DNA of 64,000 nt from Juglans regia (taxonomy: Eukaryota > Streptophyta > Magnoliopsida > Fagales > Juglandaceae). The DNA lies in assembly GCF_001411555.2 (NCBI RefSeq), contig NC_049901.1, positions 25,284,562-25,348,561 on the forward strand, written 5' to 3'. Both the position numbers and the translations under genes were made by a program. A model generated the notes under the pieces. That model saw only the letters and a program-made list of their open reading frames with translations. It was not told the origin of the DNA and made no database searches. This document shows, piece by piece, positions 44,597-57,463 of this stretch. Every line of letters starts with the position of its first letter. The stretch's first letter is position 1.

Positions 44597-47500
44597 TAGA
44601 AGTGTCAGAATGCACTATAGTCTACGCCATTAGACTCAATGGATTATTTAGGATTTTATGGCGTAATAAGTTTATTTTCATATTTTTGGACGAAACGACT
44701 GTTTGAAACTATGAAATTATTTTTAGGGGCACTTCAAGGTTGAATTTCGGTAAAGGATTTTCACTGTAGGCTAATATGAATATTTAGGAATTTTTAGTAC
44801 TAAGTTTATGATTAACTTTTTCGGACAGAATAGTAACCTCGGTAAGCGCACCAATTACAGTGTTTCAAAATCACAGTGTGGAATGTCCAAATTAGATTAG
44901 AGAAATTTTATTTGGACACTTGGCAAGATCTTAGCCACTTTAGTGAATAATATTAGACACATGGCACCATGAGGAGCGTTTGATGGATTTAAAGGAATCA
45001 AGGTGTGAAATCATGCCACTTAAGCAAAACTTTGTTTCATCTGCTCAACCAAATTGTGTCATATCAAAGAGGGCTTCAATCCTAGTGAAACCTTAAATGG
45101 TGGGAATCCAATTGAAAGCCCAAAAGCATTGTTGAAATCGGAACCCTAAACGGTTTCACCAAAACCCTAAAGTTGGCCTCTAAACATTTTCTAATCCGAT
45201 TTCTAGCATTGTGTTTAATCACTTGATTAAATCACTTCCACATGCTATTAATCCTTCAAAGATGTGTTAGAAACTCATTGTTCAACCTTGTTAACCTTGA
45301 AAAATTGATTGGGCCAAGTGATATTGGATTTGGGCTTGATAGCAACCCAAACCCTCTTTAAACCCCAAAATTTAGGCCCATTTGGTTTAGGCCCATTAAG
45401 GCCCACGAATTTGGTCACCAAAGGATTGCTTCATGGCTAAGTTTTGTACCCCCACTTGGCTGGCCAGATCCTTACAAGAAGGGCCTAGAAGGTTCTTGAA
45501 GTACAAAGCTAAAGGGCCACCTCACTCTTTCACTCTTCCACTCTACCTTGAGAAAAGATCTTGGACTGATTTTTATGAGAAGAAAAGGCCAACACTCAAC
45601 CTTTCCTTCAGTCCTACCACTTTCCATAACTTGTGTAAGAAGTTCTCCAGTCCACTTCCCATGAAAAGCAACCCTCCTTTACACTTTTCCTTCATAGAAC
45701 ACAAAAGACACTCTCGGGCAGTTTTTCTTACTTCTTTTGAACGCCTGTTTTGAAGCTTTTGTAAGTGTTTTCTCACCAAATTTTCTTCATAAAAGTTGTT
45801 TATTTCAGAGTCTAGTTTATGTAGATATCTTATTTGTTCCATTTGGAGATAATGTGATTGGTAAAAAGTTGTTTATAACCCAGAAAGGTCATTCTGGGCT
45901 ATAAACTGGAGAGTGTGTTCTTTTTTGGAGTTTTTGACCAAGCTAATGATTAGATCTTAGTCCGAAATTTTTATGGAGTACTGTTAACATGTGTATATGA
46001 TTATTGGTTGAGGATTTGTTGCATGATTAAAAGTTTTCGAGAAATATTTTCTTTGATCTAGAAACTTAGAAACTAGAAGAGGAAAAACAGTTTCTGTTTT
46101 GAGAAAGTTTAAATCTTTTATGGTTTAATCTTATTCCAATGGCTTTGATATTTTTATTGGAAGATCCTAAACCTCTTATATACATGTTATAATGTTATTT
46201 TGAAGATATTTGAAGTTAGTTTGGAAGATAGGAAATTGTATGCAAGGAGATATTCGGTTAGGCCAAAGTGATGATGTGCTTGGGTAAATTTATGTTTTGG
46301 GTGATGTTTAACCATGTGATCTTGAGTTTGATGCTTGGATTAGTTTTAGGACACCTTTCTAAACCATGTGATGTTTTGGTTTGGAGATCACACCTTTATA
46401 AGTCATGGATCAAGAGGTTGATCAAAACAAGTTAGAAACAAAAAAGTCTATTTTGAACTTAGAAGAAAAAGCAAAAAGTTCAAGTATGGTTTTAGTGATT
46501 TTGATGACTTTTGTTAATGATTCACAGCATGATTATTCTTAGGAATATGTTATGAGTATAGTAGAAGAAAAGTTTTGGTTTAATCATGAGTTTTGAAATT
46601 TGAAAGAATTACAACAAAAATCAAAGGAAATAGCCTTTGTAAGTTTCTAATGGTTGTGTTTAGTTTTAAATTTTTCTGAATTGATATTTGAGCTTAGAAC
46701 AAAATTTACATGAGGTATGAAGATTTTGGTAATTTTTGGAGTTAGGATGCAACATCCTTAAGTTATGGGTAAAATGGTCATTTTCTCACATGTAGAGGGT
46801 AAAATGGTAATTTTACTGTAAGTTGATATTTTTACATATTCCTAATTGTTAGTGATTAAGTTTTAATTTTTAAAAATCACTACTTTCAGTTTCTCGTGAT
46901 CGCACTAGAGTTTTGTCTCGAAGCGCGAAGATCGAGGTAAGTTAGCTTTGAACTTACTATCAGTTTAATGTGTATGAGTGATAAGTAAGGGAACTAAATT
47001 TTATGTATGCATGTTATCATATGTGCCATGCCAAGTCATTACATATTTATCTGTTACACAAAATTTATTCTGTCATGAATTATTCATCTGTTAAACATGA
47101 TATTCTATCACGTATTGCTATACGTTGATATACATTGCAAGAATGTCATGTTAAGTATGCTATATGTTACATGTATTTCATGTCACGTAATATTCACTGT
47201 CACATGTTACGCCATGTTAAGAAATGTTGTCTGTTACATGGTATGTTATGTTACGAAATGTTGCCTGTTACATGTATGCCATGTTATGAAATGTTGTCTG
47301 TTACATTTATGTTTCAAAGTATGTCATGTTTGTCATCTTACGTTCATGTCACGTTATGTTATGTCAGGATTTCAATTTTTTATGTCACGTTTATGTCATT
47401 TTCATGTTATTATGTCACGTTAAGAAATATCATGTCTGCCAGTGAAGTTATTCATGTCAATCCTGACCCTAAGTACTAGGATGGGGTAATATCCTAGTAG

Positions 47501-48794
47501 AACTCATTTGTTCACGCTGGAGTGTCTAAATAGGTGTGAAATTTCCTGGGTTGACGAAGTACAGTCAACAGGTTGTGAATGGGGCCTAATTAGCTAGTCA
47601 CCGGAGCGCGCCAGACACTAACGCCGATGGAGCCACACATTATGTTACGTGTGTCCACAACAAGTGTGGCACAAACAAATAAGTCATGGGGCCACAACAA
47701 CTGTGGAGCATGAAGTATGGGGCCACAACAACTGTAGAGTACGTATTAACGCACTCACAGCTGGTATAGAAACTTGTGATGTGATGCGGTAATCGGCAGG
47801 GACACACGGCTCAAGGGGACCTGTGTAGTACCCGTATGGTCACTTTAATGATTACGTCTATTGAATAAGATTCCAAGTTCATGTGTTTCACGTTCAAGTC
47901 ATGTTTCATGTTATGTTAGGTTCAAGTTTACGTTCAAGCAATCATGGTAATCCCATGAAATAAGAATATGTTTCAAGTTCATGTTATGTTATGTTCACGT
48001 TCACGTTATGTTCCAAGTTCACATTTATGTTATGTCATCCTCTAGTTCATGTTATGTTTAAGTTCGTGTTTAAATTATGCATGTTCACGCTCATGCTATG
48101 TTTCAAGTCCATGTTATGTTTTAAGTTCACGTACATGTCATGTCACGTCAAGTTAATTTTAAGTTCCAGTTCAAGTTATGTCAGCTCATGTCATGTTATG
48201 TCAAGTTACATTATGCTTATTATTTCATGCCATGTTTTATGCCAGGATATGTTATGTTTTCTATTGATTTGATTATGCATTCATGCTTTTACTGCCATGT
48301 ATGCATCATTAACCTGTGTAGAAGTTTCCTGTTAACTTGCTGAGATTTGTAATCAAATCTCACTGTGGTAGTCCCAACTACCATTCCTCCCGAATGGTAG
48401 ATCTTATTACAAGATTTGAAGGAGAATCGGGAATCGACCAACTGGAAACGGCCGACTAAGCGACGATGTGACGTAGGTGTTAGTACAGTAGTTACCTCAG
48501 ATTACTACTTGTATTTGTGGAGTTCAACCTCCAGCACTCTTTTGATCACAACTATTTTGGACTAGTGTTGTGATATCAGTTTTTAAATATGTCATTATAA
48601 GTATTTGGAATATTTTAGTTTGGTGCATAGTATTGCTAAGGAAAACAATTATCTGATGCGAATATTGCATAATGCTAGATGCATGTTAGGAATATTGCAT
48701 CTTATATGTCATGAACGGAGGCAAGTAACCTTGTGTTGCATGTCTCGACGCTGCAAATGTCCGTCCGATCCCAAGCGGAATTTGGGGGCGTCAC
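44597..48794 (+). mobile_element. Family B LTR copy 3, 5'-truncated
   Basis: About 4.2 kb that aligns with 32370-36765. It lacks the first ~170 bp and ends with GGGGGCGTCACA. Because the start is missing and fused to the element C LTR, no TSD can be found. It has donor GTAAGTG at 45761, acceptor TACTTTCAG (ends 46889), a 47-nt exon-like piece and donor GATCGAG|GTAAGTTAG at 46937, and hairpins at 48342-48400. No coding domain is present. The junction at 44597 suggests an illegitimate deletion. Confidence 0.88.
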
Positions 48795-49588
48795 AATTGG
48801 GGACTCCCTCCCCATTGAATCTTATATCTTTGTAACCACTTAGTTAATCTTTGTTATGCTTACCTTGAGAAAAAAAAAAGTTTCATGTAACTTTTAAACC
48901 ATAGAAGAGTATTGGCATATGGAAAATTGTGCAAGTGCGTGCTTGAACGTTGGTCAAGATCCTGTGAGAGAGGTGACTCGAAAAAGCTCCACAAGACTAA
49001 TTGGATCAAGCTTCGTATTCATCCATGATAGAATTTAAATGTAAATAGAATTTGAAATGAAAAAGGGAAGAAGAAGAAGAAGAATGAGAGTGCAGCTTTA
49101 AGAACTATATCTTTATTACTCTTAATTGATTGAATACAAAGCATGAGTTCTTATTTATAGATAAATCACATAAAAATAAGCTAAGAAAAATCTCTTAATA
49201 ATTATGAACTCAAATCTCTTAACATTAGAAATGTCAAATAACTTGATTTGAAACATGAGCATAGTCTTCATATCAGTTGATTAATCGGCAATAAAATTGT
49301 CAAATTATTAGGCAACTGAAAATGGGGGGAGAAGCCGAGATAGTGATTGAAGAATGGAAAATCGATGAAACTTGGATTTTGGCCTAACAAAAAGTTGATA
49401 ATGAGTTAAAAGGCAACTAATGGCTGATAATGGGCCTAAATATTAAGCCACCATGGGTTAAATATTGTCTCTATCAACTAGCAAAACCAAAGATAATATT
49501 GGGCCAACAAAAACCACGATGAAGATTAATATTCCCAAACCAATAAGTCTCTTCAACAACACAAAATTATCCTAGTATTGAAGAGCAC
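48795..49588. other. Unassigned sequence with A-run and GAA microsatellite
   Basis: 48795-48880 resembles the 3' untranslated end of a LINE (GGGGACTCCCTCCCC, then TTTGTAACC and a run of A near 48871). It could be the lost tail of the LINE cut at 22073, but I cannot prove this. 49066-49085 is a GAA microsatellite. The rest is AT-rich with no recognisable domain. Confidence 0.4.
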
Positions 49589-49739
49589 ATGAACCCAAAC
49601 AGAGGACGTTTCGTCTGCTCTTGCTCTTGGCAACCAAATTCATGCAATCCGGGTAAAAACGGTGAAAACTGCATTCATTTCCTCATGTTCAACTCATTGG
49701 TTGCTAACGAATTTAAGGAAAACAAAATCTTTGTAAAAG
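49589..49739 (+). other. Left half of an open frame split by the LINE
   Basis: An ATG at 49589 opens 50 codons plus one base (MNPNRGRFVCSCSW, CNPGKNGENCIHFLMFN) up to the LINE poly(T). With the LINE and one TSD copy removed, the frame continues without a stop at 60810-60919, giving 86 codons and TAA. I recognise no family. It may be a fragment of a host gene or chance. Confidence 0.3.
49724..49739 (+). repeat. TSD of inverted LINE (left copy)
   Basis: AAAATCTTTGTAAAAG next to the poly(T). The right copy at 60794-60809 is ATAATCGTTGTAAAAG, identical at 14 of 16 bases. Confidence 0.75.
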
Positions 49740-49759
49740 TTTTTTTTTGAAAGGAACAA

Positions 49760-51548
49760 TAGGAATTTATTCATCAAGTAGAGACCAAATGTCCAATACA
49801 ACTAGGAATGTCTTCTAGCTCTATGATTACATCATCAATAACAAGAGCATGCATAGCTAAAACATGAGCAATCTCATTGGATGCTCTTTTAACATGTTGG
49901 ACAGACCAAGATTCAAATCTGTTTAGAAGAATCCATGTATCCATGGAAATTAGGCCAGCTTGAGACCAGTTTTCACTTGTGTCTTTGCGTTCATTCACCA
50001 CTTGCAGGGCATCGCCTTCAAGAATGATTTTTCAAAGACCAATGTTTATAGCTAGGAGGACAGCCTATTGAGCAGCATAGGATTCGACAAGGTGGGAGTT
50101 TGGATATAAGGATCTTTTCATCCTCATTGTTGCAATAAAGTTGCCTTCCCAATCTCTAATAGCCACACCAACTCCACTTGTCCATTTTTGTTTCAGAAGA
50201 CTAACATCCCAATTTATCTCGTAGGAACCTTGAGGAGGTGCCTCCCATTGGGATACTGGGTTCCCAGCCAATGGAAAGGATGTTAAGGTGTGTTTTTGCA
50301 GAATTTGCAATTTTTCCATCTTTTGTTTTCACTGAAGAGATAGAGTAGTAGGATTTGTGAAACTCTGCTTGAAAATTAGCTCATTCATTCTCTTCTAGAT
50401 CTTCAATATCACCACTGCAAATTCGACTATAAGAACTTCCTCCATGTTAGCTAACATAACAAGAACCATGTCTTTGAATGAGGTTTGAGAATATTTCTTC
50501 TTCTAAAAATGCACAGAGCAGTAGCTCCATACATCATTAGCTGAGGGCCATTCCCAAAGAGCATGTTCTATGGTTTCGTCTACCTGGCATCATATAGGGC
50601 AAAGTGAGTTTTCAATGATTCTCCTCCTTCTCATATTAGATTTTGTGGGCAAGGCAATGTGACAAGCCTTCCAAAGGAAAAGTCTTTTAGAGCAGCTTGA
50701 GTGGGAAGTTTGGCCTTGTGAGGACTGGTGAATAGCCACTTGCAGATATAGGCACTTTTCATAGAAAAAACCCCATTTTTGGGCCGACTCCAAATTAATT
50801 TGTCAAGAATGTGGCAAAGACTGATTGGGATTTGCAGAATTGTGTTGACTTCAGCCTTAGAGAAGAGTGTCTTCATAGTTTCAACTTTCCATGATATGGT
50901 GGTTTGATCAATCAGTGATGTTATCATTGCCTCAGGATCTGTATCTTTGATATTGCTTTGAATCATGTATGACGTGGGGCATGGAAGCCATTTATCTTGC
51001 CAAATTCTAATCCTTTTCCCATCTCCAATATGCCATATCAGACCTGCTTCCAGTAGGGGCTTCAAGAAAGGATGCTTCTCTAGATGAAAGAAGAATTTCT
51101 TTTGTGGTTTGCCTAGGGAAAGGTCCCATTTGGATAGTACTTTGCAGAAAGAATCTTAGCTGCTAACGAGTCAGGATTTTGAACCAATCTCCAACCATGC
51201 TTGGCTAGTATAGTCAGATTAAAGAATTCCAGATCCCTTAATCCTAGGCCAGTAGTAACTTTAGAATTCCTCATGCGGTCCCAAGAGCACCAATTGATCT
51301 TGCATTTTTCCTCATGTTGACCCCACCAGTATTGTCTAATCAATCTGTTTAGCTCCCCCACTATGGATTTAGGAAGTTTAAAACTTCTCATGCTATAAGT
51401 AGAAATTGCTTGAAGGATTGCTTTGATGAGAATTTCTTTACCAGCCTGACTCAAATGCTTCAACTTCTAGCTGCTAATTCTGCCTATTAGTCGATCAATG
51501 ATACTTTTAAAGCCTTTGATTATGTCTCTCCCTATCTGAGTTGGTAAG
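49760..51548 (-). pseudogene. Inverted LINE: zinc-binding region and RNase H
   Basis: Minus strand: 51463-51113 is the RT thumb (LSQAGKEILIKAILQAISTYSM, RQYWWGQHEE); 51065-50590 the zf-RVT region (LIWHIGDGKRIRIWQDKWL, WSRPKNGVFSMKSAY); 50319-49774 RNase H (SYEINWDVSLLKQ, GVGVAIRDWEGNFIATM; then SWSVQHVKRASNEIAHVLA). Frames are broken near 50590 and 50065. A poly(T) at 49740 is its poly(A) tail. Confidence 0.85.
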
Positions 51549-54500
51549 TGTAACACTCCTCTCCTTCCTTCTGACGTACGTTCTTTCTTTATGATGTAAG
51601 ACTTCTTCTTTTGACGTTAGCAAATTCCGAGGGCGGAAATTATGCAATAGTCCGCCCATTCTCCCTAAAGATTGCTAGCCTCGTTAGGCATGTCGAACCT
51701 CGATGGCGTGTTTTTAAAGATACTATGTGATTTCTAAAGCTAGCTTTGTGTTTTGAAGTTATGTGTATTTTAAATGGAATATTCTCATCGTTGTTTAACT
51801 AAGTAATATTTTAAATAACTCAATTATAATATCTTTGAAGAGCTTTAAAAATATTATAATTGTGGGTAATCATTTTATATAAATGATTCCAGTTATTTAA
51901 AATATTATGAGATTTAAATTATGTGTGTGGCATAGTGTATGAATGGAGTACACGTGGAGTGTACTCCATGTGATGGAGTGGTGCACCATATGGCGGGTAT
52001 GTCATAATGGTGATGTGTGGTGTAGTGTATGAAGTGAGTACACGCGGAGTGTACTCCATGTGATGGAGTGATGCACCATATGGCGTGTATGCCATAGTGG
52101 TGATGTGGCATAGCATGTGAGAATGGAGTATTCGTGGAGTGTACTCCAAGAGGTGCATCGACACATCGTGTGGCGTGTCGCAGAGCTAAGGATGGTTGTG
52201 TGGTTGATGGGCATAGAGCGTGATGAGTAGTGTCGGGAAGTGTGGAACAGTGTCTCGAAGTAGTTATGGTGTCGCATGTAGTCTGAGGTGACGGGTGTCA
52301 CCGTAATTGACTTATGGCTAGAAGTATGGGTGAAGTAGTAGAATAAGTGTAAGAGTGCGCAGCGGAAGCATGACTGGGGAATGTCACGAAGTGACATGGT
52401 TACCAGCAGTCGTGCTTATGATGGGTGAGGAGTTAGCATAGGAATGACGCAGCGGGATAGTGATGAGATGTCACGATGTGATAGGAGTACGTGAGGAACC
52501 GTACTCGTGATGAGTTAAGAGTTGGCGAAAGAATGGCATAGTTGGGATGTCAGGTGACGTGACAAGGTCACAGTGTAGCTTGGGAGTAGTCTTGAGCTAT
52601 ATGATGTGACGTAGTTGTGGATGGAGTCTTGTCATGCTAAGTGTTGGGATGAACTGTTAAAAGGGACAGGTAGTATGAAGAGTCATGCTAATCGAGTTAA
52701 GAGAAGATTGGTATCTGAGTATGGTGCTTGTTTACACAAGCAGGTGATTAACGTGTTATATGTTGGTCTTAAATGATAAGGGGGTAAGGTACATGTGTAA
52801 TCTGGTTAGACACATAGGCCGGATGGATTCACCATATGAAACGGGTAATCTATCCTAAACATAGTTACACAGTGCTTAAACCTCAGAGTTGGCTTAGAGC
52901 CGTGTGGCTTGTATGGATGGGAATGAGGATTTAGTATGAGCTACGGTGCATGAAGATAGTGACAGGTGTATTGTCTAGGATTGAGATGCGTGGTTTTGTC
53001 GGTCGGAATCATGCATCGGAATGTTGTTAGTAGGAGAAGGAAGACGAATGTCATAATGTCTTAATCCTAAGGTGAATCACAGATTCACTTTAGTGATGAG
53101 CACTCGAGGCAAGAACGTTGTGTTGGGATGAGATTGTGACCGTAAGTGGTCCCCGAAGGTGTTAGCATAGTAAAGGACACGTAATAGCACGGGATAGAAG
53201 GAGAGTGTTCCAAGTGAAGTGTAGCTCTATTTATAGTTTAGGTTGCTTATGCATTAGATAGAGAATGATGCTAAGGTTATGTGTATGCATGTAGGTTGCC
53301 ATCTGACACGCACATGAATGGACTGTATGATATGAAAGTAGCATGGAGTCCAAGTAAGTATTGCATTCATACTCTTCTAGAGTTTTTCTAAAATATAAAG
53401 AAATGAAACCGAAATGCTTTTCTTTAAGATGCTTTACGAAAAGACACGAAAGACATTTTACGAAAGAAAATGTTAAGTGTTCAAAGGTATACGTATGTAC
53501 GGCCCTCCTTGGCAACCCCTTTTTACGCAACAAAAGTATTAATTGTACACATGTGAATGGATGATTATACGGTGTATCTATTGTATGTATTTTCTAAGAA
53601 AAGAAAAGAAACGTCAAGGCATGTGCCTCGAGCTTTAAACTAATGCCTTAACTAACGCGAAGAAAATGTTTTGAAATGTCCCTATGAACTAACGTTTTAT
53701 GGATGCCATGAAAGGTGATGCTTTATGGATGCCATGAAAGATGATGTTTAAACTCATGCTTTTAAATGACGTTTTTCCATGAATGAACTGTTAAATGAAA
53801 GATAAAACTGAAATGAACTGAAAGAAAGGACTGAACTGAAAGAATGGACTGAAAGAATGAATGTCTTACTGTATGAAAATACGTAACGACCACATGAATG
53901 AATGCAAAGGGTACCAATAAATGGGTAGATTGCAATGCCGGGTAAGTAGTACTGGAAGTGCACCCAGCTCTGCCCCCCATGAAAGGGATTCTCAACCAGT
54001 GGCCACGGGCCGAGTCCGAGTCCAAAGGAATTCCGCTAACCCCAACACACGAGGCGTAACAGTGTATACTGGCCTATGAAGTGATAAGAAAGAATGGATG
54101 AATGTACGAATGTATGAATGCATGAATGCACGCACTCTTGAAGAAATGAAGGCACTAACGAGAGAAACGTTTACAAAAAGAAAGCCCCCTTTAAAAGAAA
54201 ACCCCATCCAGTGATGTTTTCAAATGAATGCACATATGCACATATGCATGTACGTGTAGTATGTATGAATAATGAATGCATGAATGAAAACCGATGTTGT
54301 TATATTTTAACTGTATGAAGTAATGCTTACAAGTCATCGACTCATTTTAGTTTTTTATGCATTTCCCTCCCCCCAATTGGAACTGAATGGTCAAGATGGA
54401 CACGGCCCATGGGGAAGAGCACAAAAGTCTAGGCATGAGTGTTTAAATATATAAAAGGCATCTTTATTGTTAAATTTGATGTTTTCCACTGTAAACCTCT

Positions 54501-54650
54501 TTTATTATCAAAGTATATTTGATTTTATAACGTAGAGTCTTGCACTCTAGGTATGGAAGCAAAAAGTTTTAAATCGAACAGTAATTCCCGTCTTCCTTTC
54601 TAAAATCATTTTATAAAAAGTCTCACCACATGGACGGGCATTACAGTAAG
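51544..54650 (+). mobile_element. Solo LTR, family F, with TSD GTAAG
   Basis: The LTR proper is 51549-54645 (3097 bp), from TGTAACACTCC to GGGCATTACA, with GTAAG on both sides (51544-51548 and 54646-54650). It splits the RT of the inverted LINE. It has no ORF of significance, PBS or PPT. It contains a ~90-bp repeat with palindromes (51925-52145) and a cassette (about 53935-54085) that resembles 57970-58130 of family E. Near its end is CCCCCCAATTGG, where family E has an acceptor-like CCCCCCAG. Confidence 0.9.
51925..52145. repeat. ~90-bp tandem repeat with perfect palindromes
   Basis: Units start near 51925, 52015 and 52105, the third partial. Each contains an inverted repeat: GGAGTACAC/GTGTACTCC around a 5-base loop (51945-51967), and GAGTACAC/GTGTACTC near 52036-52056. 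CACCATATGGCG follows in the first two. Confidence 0.8.
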
Positions 54651-55985
54651 CCAAGGTGCCTATCATAAGATTGAGAAGATTTTGATACCTGCAACTACTA
54701 TGATCAGATCCTTTGCTTCCTTCCTTGTGTTTTTGTTGCGAAAGATAGAGGTTTTGTCCTTGTTGAGTCTTTGACTAGAGCCTTGTTCATAAGTCTCCAA
54801 TAAAGTGAGTAACTTGCTCTACTCTAAAGGGTTTGCCTTGCAAAACAAGAGACAATCATCTGTAAAGAATAGGTGACTAATATGCAAACCTAACCTGCCA
54901 ATAGGGACACCTTTGATTGCTCCTCTTCTTTCAGCTTTTTGAATAAACTTAATTAGAACCTCAGTGCACAACATGAACAAGTAGGGAGAGAGAGGGTCCC
55001 CTTGTCTAATATACCTCTAGATGGTAAAAAAGGGTTTTGAGGAATACAATTGATAAGGATTTAGTAAGAAACATAAGTCACACATCTCATGATAATATCA
55101 ACCCATTTCTTTGCAAAACCCAACTTTGTCATAACAGCTACTAAGAAAGACCACTCGAAGCCATAAACACAAGGCTGTCATGGGCTTTACTCATGTCTAG
55201 TTTCAAAGCCATATGAAATTCTCTACCCTTTAGAAGATTGTTCATAGTTTGCATAGTTTTAGAGGCCACAATGGAATTATCTATTACCAACCTGCTAGGA
55301 AAAAAGACACTCTGAGACGAGAAAAGCTGAGAAAGGATTGGTTTCAACCTGTTTGCCAAAACTTTTGCCAAAATCTTATATAGAACATTGCAGAGTGAGA
55401 TGGGCTTGTATTCAAAAACTTTGGAGGGATTCTTAACCTTTGGAATTAATGCAATGTGGGTTGCATTAAACTCCCTAGGCCAAGAACCAGAACTGAAAGC
55501 TTCCTGTACTACTGAACATACCCCCTGGCCTACAACATGCCAACGCTTTTGATAGAAGAGAGCTTGTTTAACCTCTACCATAGAGATCTGCTTACTAAGG
55601 GAGGCATTCATATCGTCTGTTACAGAATTCTCTAAAGCATCTATACAATCATTTATGAGCCTAGGTTGAGAGGAAGTCAAAAGATCTTTAAAAAAGTCTG
55701 GAACATGTCACTTACCTCCTCATGCTTGTCAGAAGTAGTACCTAAATCATTGGAGATCTTTTTGATGGCATTGTGTTTCTTCCTTTGATTAGCACACATG
55801 TGATAAAAATTTGTATTCTTGTCTCTTTTCTTAAGCCAAGTTTTCTTTGTTCTTTGTTTCCATTTTGTGTCCTCTTCTTTGAGCAGCTTATCAACTTCAA
55901 CTTTGAGTTTGTTTCCATATTTGGTCCTTCTCTCAAGAGAAAGGTTTTTTCTCTTTGTCCTTGATAGAGAGTTTTGTCTCCCTAC
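54651..55985 (-). pseudogene. Inverted LINE: reverse transcriptase domain
   Basis: Minus strand, from 55960: linker (VEVDKLLKEEDTKWKQRTKK, NTNFYHMCANQRK), then RT motifs SVVQEAF, THIALIPKVKNPSKVFEYKP, ISLCNVLYKILAKVLANRLK, FHMALKLDMSKAHD, QGDPLSPYLFML near 54960 and LFFTDDCLLF (altered FADD) near 54870. Frame breaks occur near 55740 and 55140. The domain continues at 51548 beyond the solo LTR. Confidence 0.87.
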
Positions 55986-56729
55986 ATGGTTGGTGGAGTT
56001 TTTGCATGCATGGCTGAAACTAATCTTTCTACTTTGTGGGAGAGTTTGAAACTAATAGAAGATGAAGACAAAGCAATCGTTTAATCAGACAAGTCATTGG
56101 TGGCAGCAGTGTTGAAAAGCAAAAATTGACTCTTAATCCTGGTAACAACTGAAAAGAGTTTCAACAAAGAGGCCTTTAATTCTACAATGCCTCAAGTTTG
56201 GAGATTAGATGGCTGGGTTCACTTCACTGATGAAGGCGAGAATAAGTTTCTTGTGGAGTTTCAACATATCTCAGATTTAACAAGAACCTCAATCGCAAGC
56301 CATGGTGTAACGACCCGACCCTATATTTTTTTTAGGGATAAAATTTGAATAATTTTATTAAGGCTTTATTATTATTATTATTATTATTATTATTTTACTA
56401 TTATTATTTTCTGTCCAGCCCTTGAATCCTCTTCAGAATACAACTCCTCTTGCCGGATTTTTCTTCTATTTTGAATTTCAAACAATCTACTCACATGCAC
56501 ATACACATGCACGTCTATTCCTTTATTTTTTTTTATCTAGGGTTTTCTCTAGGTTCTCAAGCAATTATACATATACACGTTTCACTCACCAAAGAATGCA
56601 AGCCGCCATGCCCCCATCATGAGTCTTCCCATCGCGTATCAATTCAACGCATGCACGGCTTCATCCGTTTCCTCCGCATTCAGGTTTCTCGTCCTAGGGT
56701 TTTCCTTTTTGACTCTTAACTGGCTAGGT

Positions 56730-56737
56730 TATAAATA
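56730..56737 (+). promoter_or_regulatory. TATA box in family-E LTR
   Basis: GGTTATAAATAGTTAAGC, a strong plant TATA motif. It is followed about 30 bp later by the pyrimidine-rich leader, so transcription likely starts near 56760. Confidence 0.65.
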
Positions 56738-57463
56738 GTTAAGCTCTCCTCTGCTTGAAGGGAATAGCCACTGTCGCCCACGTCTTTTTACACTCACGCA
56801 CACAGAGCACTTGCCACAAACCTCCTCCCCTCAAACCGCAGCACACGTCCGAGAAGACAAGCTCCACCACCTCCCTCAAGCTCGTCCAGCAGACCACCTC
56901 TCCCTCCACCGTAAATCCCACTGCCGTGTTGGTTCACTTTTCCTCCACACACACAACCACTGCACGCCACCGGGAAACCGCAGCACCACCTTGCCGAAGC
57001 CAAGCAAACCACGTCTCAGCTCCTCCCTCTGGCCACCTCGTAGCCCAGCTAGCAGAACCACCGCACGGCCCGCCCTCGAAAAAGCCATAAACCCGCTGCC
57101 ATCCTCCCCTGTTTTAGCCCTAAAAAACAGAGCACTGAGCTCTTCGACCGTAAGCCACAGCCCGGCCACCCTCAGCCACAGAACTCGCCGACCAGCACAA
57201 CCCTGAGGCACCCACTCCATCCCGGTAAGCCCACGACCGTCGTCGTCCCCCTCTTTCTCTCGGTTTGTTTGCGGCTTGACTGAACTCCCACTCTCCTCCT
57301 CTCGGCGTCAACTCCCGCACTCCTCCTCTCGGCGTCATACCACCACTGCCCAGAGAACCCAGTCGCGTCTCCGGTCCTTCCCCAGCCACCCAGAGCCGCC
57401 GCGCATCAGCTTCCTCTCTCGGCAACCGATTTCGTGCCGAAAATAGTGGATTAGCATTGCAAG

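Noticed and set aside
48795..48880. 3' tail of the LINE cut at 22073
   Set aside because: Position and an A-run fit, but there is no coding overlap or TSD to prove it, so it is left unassigned.
49589..49739. Pentatricopeptide-repeat gene fragment
   Set aside because: One frame briefly resembles a PPR phrase (LGNQIHAI), but it does not continue, and no PPR periodicity is seen.
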